From NCBI GenBank assembly GCA_902782815.1, contig CACZOS010000311.1, forward strand, positions 1 through 9,136: a DNA stretch of 9,136 nt, read 5' to 3'. This document shows positions 7,469-9,136 of the stretch, piece by piece (the stretch's first letter is position 1; the number at the start of each line of letters is the position of its first letter). The notes under the pieces were generated by a model. It was given only the letters and a program-made list of their open reading frames with translations, made no database searches and was not told the DNA's origin. The stretch comes from an uncultured Lachnospiraceae bacterium (lineage in GTDB: Bacteria; Bacillota; Clostridia; Lachnospirales; Lachnospiraceae). A program made the position numbers and the translations under genes.

Positions 7469-7497
7469 TTGTAGGGATGATGGAAATATGGTAAAAT
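7469..7497 (+). promoter_or_regulatory. Possible extended -10 promoter for the PAP2 gene
   Basis: TAAAAT (7492-7497) is preceded directly by TGG (7489-7491), an extended -10 element. The best -35 at 17-base spacing is TTGTAG (7469-7474), a three-of-six match. Transcription would start near 7504, about 40 bases before the PAP2 start. No convincing terminator separates it from the lipoprotein gene, so read-through is also possible. Confidence 0.45.
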
Positions 7498-7543
7498 ACA
7501 GGCAGATAAATCTTTCGGACGGAAAGAATTCAGGAGGAGAGAT

Positions 7544-8095
7544 ATGACTGCTTTCGAACTGCAGATCCTCGATTTTCTGCAGAAACTCCATACTCCGGTC
7601 ATGGACAAGGTAATGATTGCCTTTTCCTCTCTTGGAGATATGGGGATTATATGGATAGCCCTGTGTCTGATTCTTCTGGCTGTTCCCAAAACCAGGAACG
7701 CAGGGAAAGTGGTATTGCTGGCCATGCTCCTGGAGATAGTGGGGGTGAACCTGTTCATCAAACCCCTGGTGGCAAGGACGCGGCCGTATGAGATCAATGC
7801 CACCGTTGAACTTATCACCGGGGAGATGAGGGATTACTCTTTTCCTTCCGGCCACACGGCCATGGCATTTACGGTAGTGACAGGTCTTTATCTGATGAAG
7901 ATGAAGCCCCTGTGGCAGATCTGTCTGGTTATTGCCCTTGGTATCGCTTTTTCCAGGCTCTATCTCTATGTGCATTTTCCCACGGATGTGGCCGGGGGAG
8001 TGATCCTGGGGATATTCTTCGGCTGGCTGGGATACCGGCTGGAGAAAAGGATTGAACAAGGCAGGCAGACACCTGGCAAGCATGACAACACCTAA
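7544..8095 (+). CDS. Membrane PAP2-family phosphatase
   Basis: A member of the type 2 phosphatidic acid phosphatase superfamily, which removes phosphate from lipid phosphates such as undecaprenyl diphosphate, phosphatidic acid or phosphatidylglycerol phosphate. All three catalytic motifs are present in the 183-residue product: C1 K73-x6-R80-P81 (KPLVARTRP), C2 PSGH (101-104) and C3 S137-R138-x5-H144-x3-D148 (SRLYLYVHFPTD). Several hydrophobic segments (about 34-47, 55-72, 107-118, 124-143, 150-165) indicate a multi-pass inner membrane protein with its active site near the outer face. The ribosome binding site AGGAGG (7532-7537) is six bases before the ATG. The substrate cannot be told from sequence: a BcrC/YbjG-like undecaprenyl pyrophosphatase is one choice, a PgpB-like lipid phosphatase another. 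The next gene starts 55 bases downstream with no terminator, so they may be co-transcribed. Confidence 0.93.
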   Translation: MTAFELQILDFLQKLHTPVMDKVMIAFSSLGDMGIIWIALCLILLAVPKTRNAGKVVLLAMLLEIVGVNLFIKPLVARTRPYEINATVELITGEMRDYSFPSGHTAMAFTVVTGLYLMKMKPLWQICLVIALGIAFSRLYLYVHFPTDVAGGVILGIFFGWLGYRLEKRIEQGRQTPGKHDNT

Positions 8096-8150
8096 GCATC
8101 TATGACCCGGCAAGCACATTTTTAGGTTCCGGGAAGGCAGGAGGACAATT

Positions 8151-9136
8151 ATGTATCAGAATGGAAAGATCTGGATCGGAAAAGCAGAGGATGAAAATGT
8201 TTATATTTTACCGGGTATGGCCAATAGGCATGGTCTGATCGCCGGGGCGACGGGAACCGGAAAGACCATCACCCTGAAGGTGCTGGCAGAGTCCTTCAGT
8301 GACTGCGGCGTTCCGGTGTTTCTCGCCGACGCCAAGGGAGACCTGGCCGGAATGTGCAGACCCGGAGAGATGAGTGAGAATCTCCGGGAACGGATCGAAA
8401 GGTTCGGTCTGGCAGAGGAAGGGTTCAGTCCCCGTGCCTATCCCACGAATTTCTGGGATGTCTATGAGACCAACGGACTGCCCCTTCGCACCACCATCTC
8501 CGAGATGGGGCCCTTGCTCATGTCCCAGATCATGGGGCTTAATGCTACCCAGACCGGCATTATGAATATTATTTTTAAGATCGCCGACGATGAAGGCTAT
8601 CTCCTGATCGACACCAAGGACTTAAGGTCCATGATCCAATATGTGGGAGACAGAGCGGCGGATTATACATTAAAGTACGGCAATATCACCAGACAGAGTC
8701 TGGGTGCCATCTCCCGGTCACTGGTTACTCTGGAGTCCCAGGGAGGAGATAAATTCTTCGGGGAACCTGCCCTGAATGTGCGGGACTGGATCAGCAGGGA
8801 CACTGAGGGAAGAGGTGTGATCCAGGTTCTTGACTGCCAGGAACTTATGCATAACCCCAATATGTACGCCACCTTCATGCTCTGGATGATGTCCGAGCTG
8901 TTCGAGACTCTTCCGGAGGTGGGAGACGCGGACAAACCCAAGATCGTTTTCTTCTTTGATGAAGCACATATGCTTTTTGACAATGCCGGCAGAGAGCTGC
9001 TGAACAAGATCGAGCAGCTGGTTAAACTGATCCGTTCAAAAGGAGTGGGCATCTACTTTATCACCCAAAGCCCCTCCGATATACCCGACGGTGTACTGGG
9101 GCAGCTGGGCAACAAGATCCAGCATGCACTCCACGC
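8151..9136 (+). CDS. HerA-like ATPase, DUF853/YjgR family (3' end missing)
   Basis: Partial: 328 codons are read, then the frame runs open off the right edge. The start ATG has AGGAGGA (8139-8145) five bases upstream. Seen: an early LPGMANRHGLIAGATGTGKT stretch with Walker A GATGTGKT (32-39); VFLADAKGDLAG; GLNATQTGIMNIIFKIADD; a Walker B FFFDEAHMLF with DEAH at 270-273; and the late LIRSKGVGIYF...SPSDIPDGVLGQLGNK region. These follow closely what I recall of E. coli YjgR, a family of about 500 residues, so about two thirds is here. The family belongs to the HerA/FtsK group of P-loop motors, usually hexameric and acting on DNA or protein translocation; its exact cell role is not established to my knowledge. 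HerA with NurA acts in archaeal end resection, but no NurA-like gene is visible. The missing part should lie just to the right. Confidence 0.93.
   Translation, partial: MYQNGKIWIGKAEDENVYILPGMANRHGLIAGATGTGKTITLKVLAESFSDCGVPVFLADAKGDLAGMCRPGEMSENLRERIERFGLAEEGFSPRAYPTNFWDVYETNGLPLRTTISEMGPLLMSQIMGLNATQTGIMNIIFKIADDEGYLLIDTKDLRSMIQYVGDRAADYTLKYGNITRQSLGAISRSLVTLESQGGDKFFGEPALNVRDWISRDTEGRGVIQVLDCQELMHNPNMYATFMLWMMSELFETLPEVGDADKPKIVFFFDEAHMLFDNAGRELLNKIEQLVKLIRSKGVGIYFITQSPSDIPDGVLGQLGNKIQHALH

Noticed and set aside
8075..8116. Direct repeat GGCAAGCA (8075-8082 and 8109-8116)
   Set aside because: Eight bases, two copies, one inside the PAP2 coding end; no target-site duplication or mobile element is nearby.
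7061..8119. Minus-strand open frame (352 codons) opposite the lipoprotein end and PAP2 gene
   Set aside because: It spans two well-supported + strand genes and their spacer, and its product has no recognisable motif.
8106..8133. CCCGG / CCGGG inverted repeat between PAP2 and the HerA-like gene
   Set aside because: Short stem, long loop, and the T-run is inside the loop, so it is not a terminator. No other role is supported.

Overview
This window looks like a stretch of ordinary bacterial chromosome from a Gram-positive anaerobe of the class Clostridia, most likely the family Lachnospiraceae. The reasons are a ClpC-type unfoldase with a middle domain lying near radA (the classic low-GC Gram-positive clpC-radA order), strong AGGAGG-type ribosome binding sites, many AGG/AGA arginine codons, base composition near 50% GC by eye, and a small protein of a type I recall mainly from Lachnospiraceae. 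The genus cannot be fixed from the sequence. All seven genes lie on the + strand and are tightly packed. No gap reaches 300 bases. I see no tRNA, rRNA, CRISPR array, insertion sequence, integrase or attachment site.

Layout: (1) 1-2109, the 3' part of clpC, open at the left edge. (2) 2110-2247, a spacer with a good sigma-A-like promoter and a leader holding two small hairpins. (3) 2248-2658, a small soluble protein of unknown function, closed by an intrinsic terminator at 2668-2695. (4) 2717-4078, radA (DNA repair / recombination ATPase). (5) 4129-6390, a type IA topoisomerase of the topoisomerase III class (topB-like). (6) 6374-7432, an unknown lipoprotein overlapping the end of topB. (7) 7433-7543, a spacer with an extended -10 promoter candidate. 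(8) 7544-8095, a small membrane PAP2 phosphatase. (9) 8151 to the right edge, the N-terminal part of a HerA-like ATPase of the DUF853/YjgR family.

How the genes may work together: clpC and radA suggest a stress and DNA-maintenance neighbourhood, and topB (strand passage) and the HerA-like ATPase fit a loose DNA-transaction theme. The lipoprotein and PAP2 protein act at the membrane and may be there only by position. The disA gene that often follows radA in Bacillus is not here; topB takes that place.

I did not find a convincing new multi-gene system. The most worthwhile leads are the small protein with its own promoter, structured leader and terminator between clpC and radA; the question of how radA is transcribed just after that terminator; and the unrecognised lipoprotein translationally coupled to topB.
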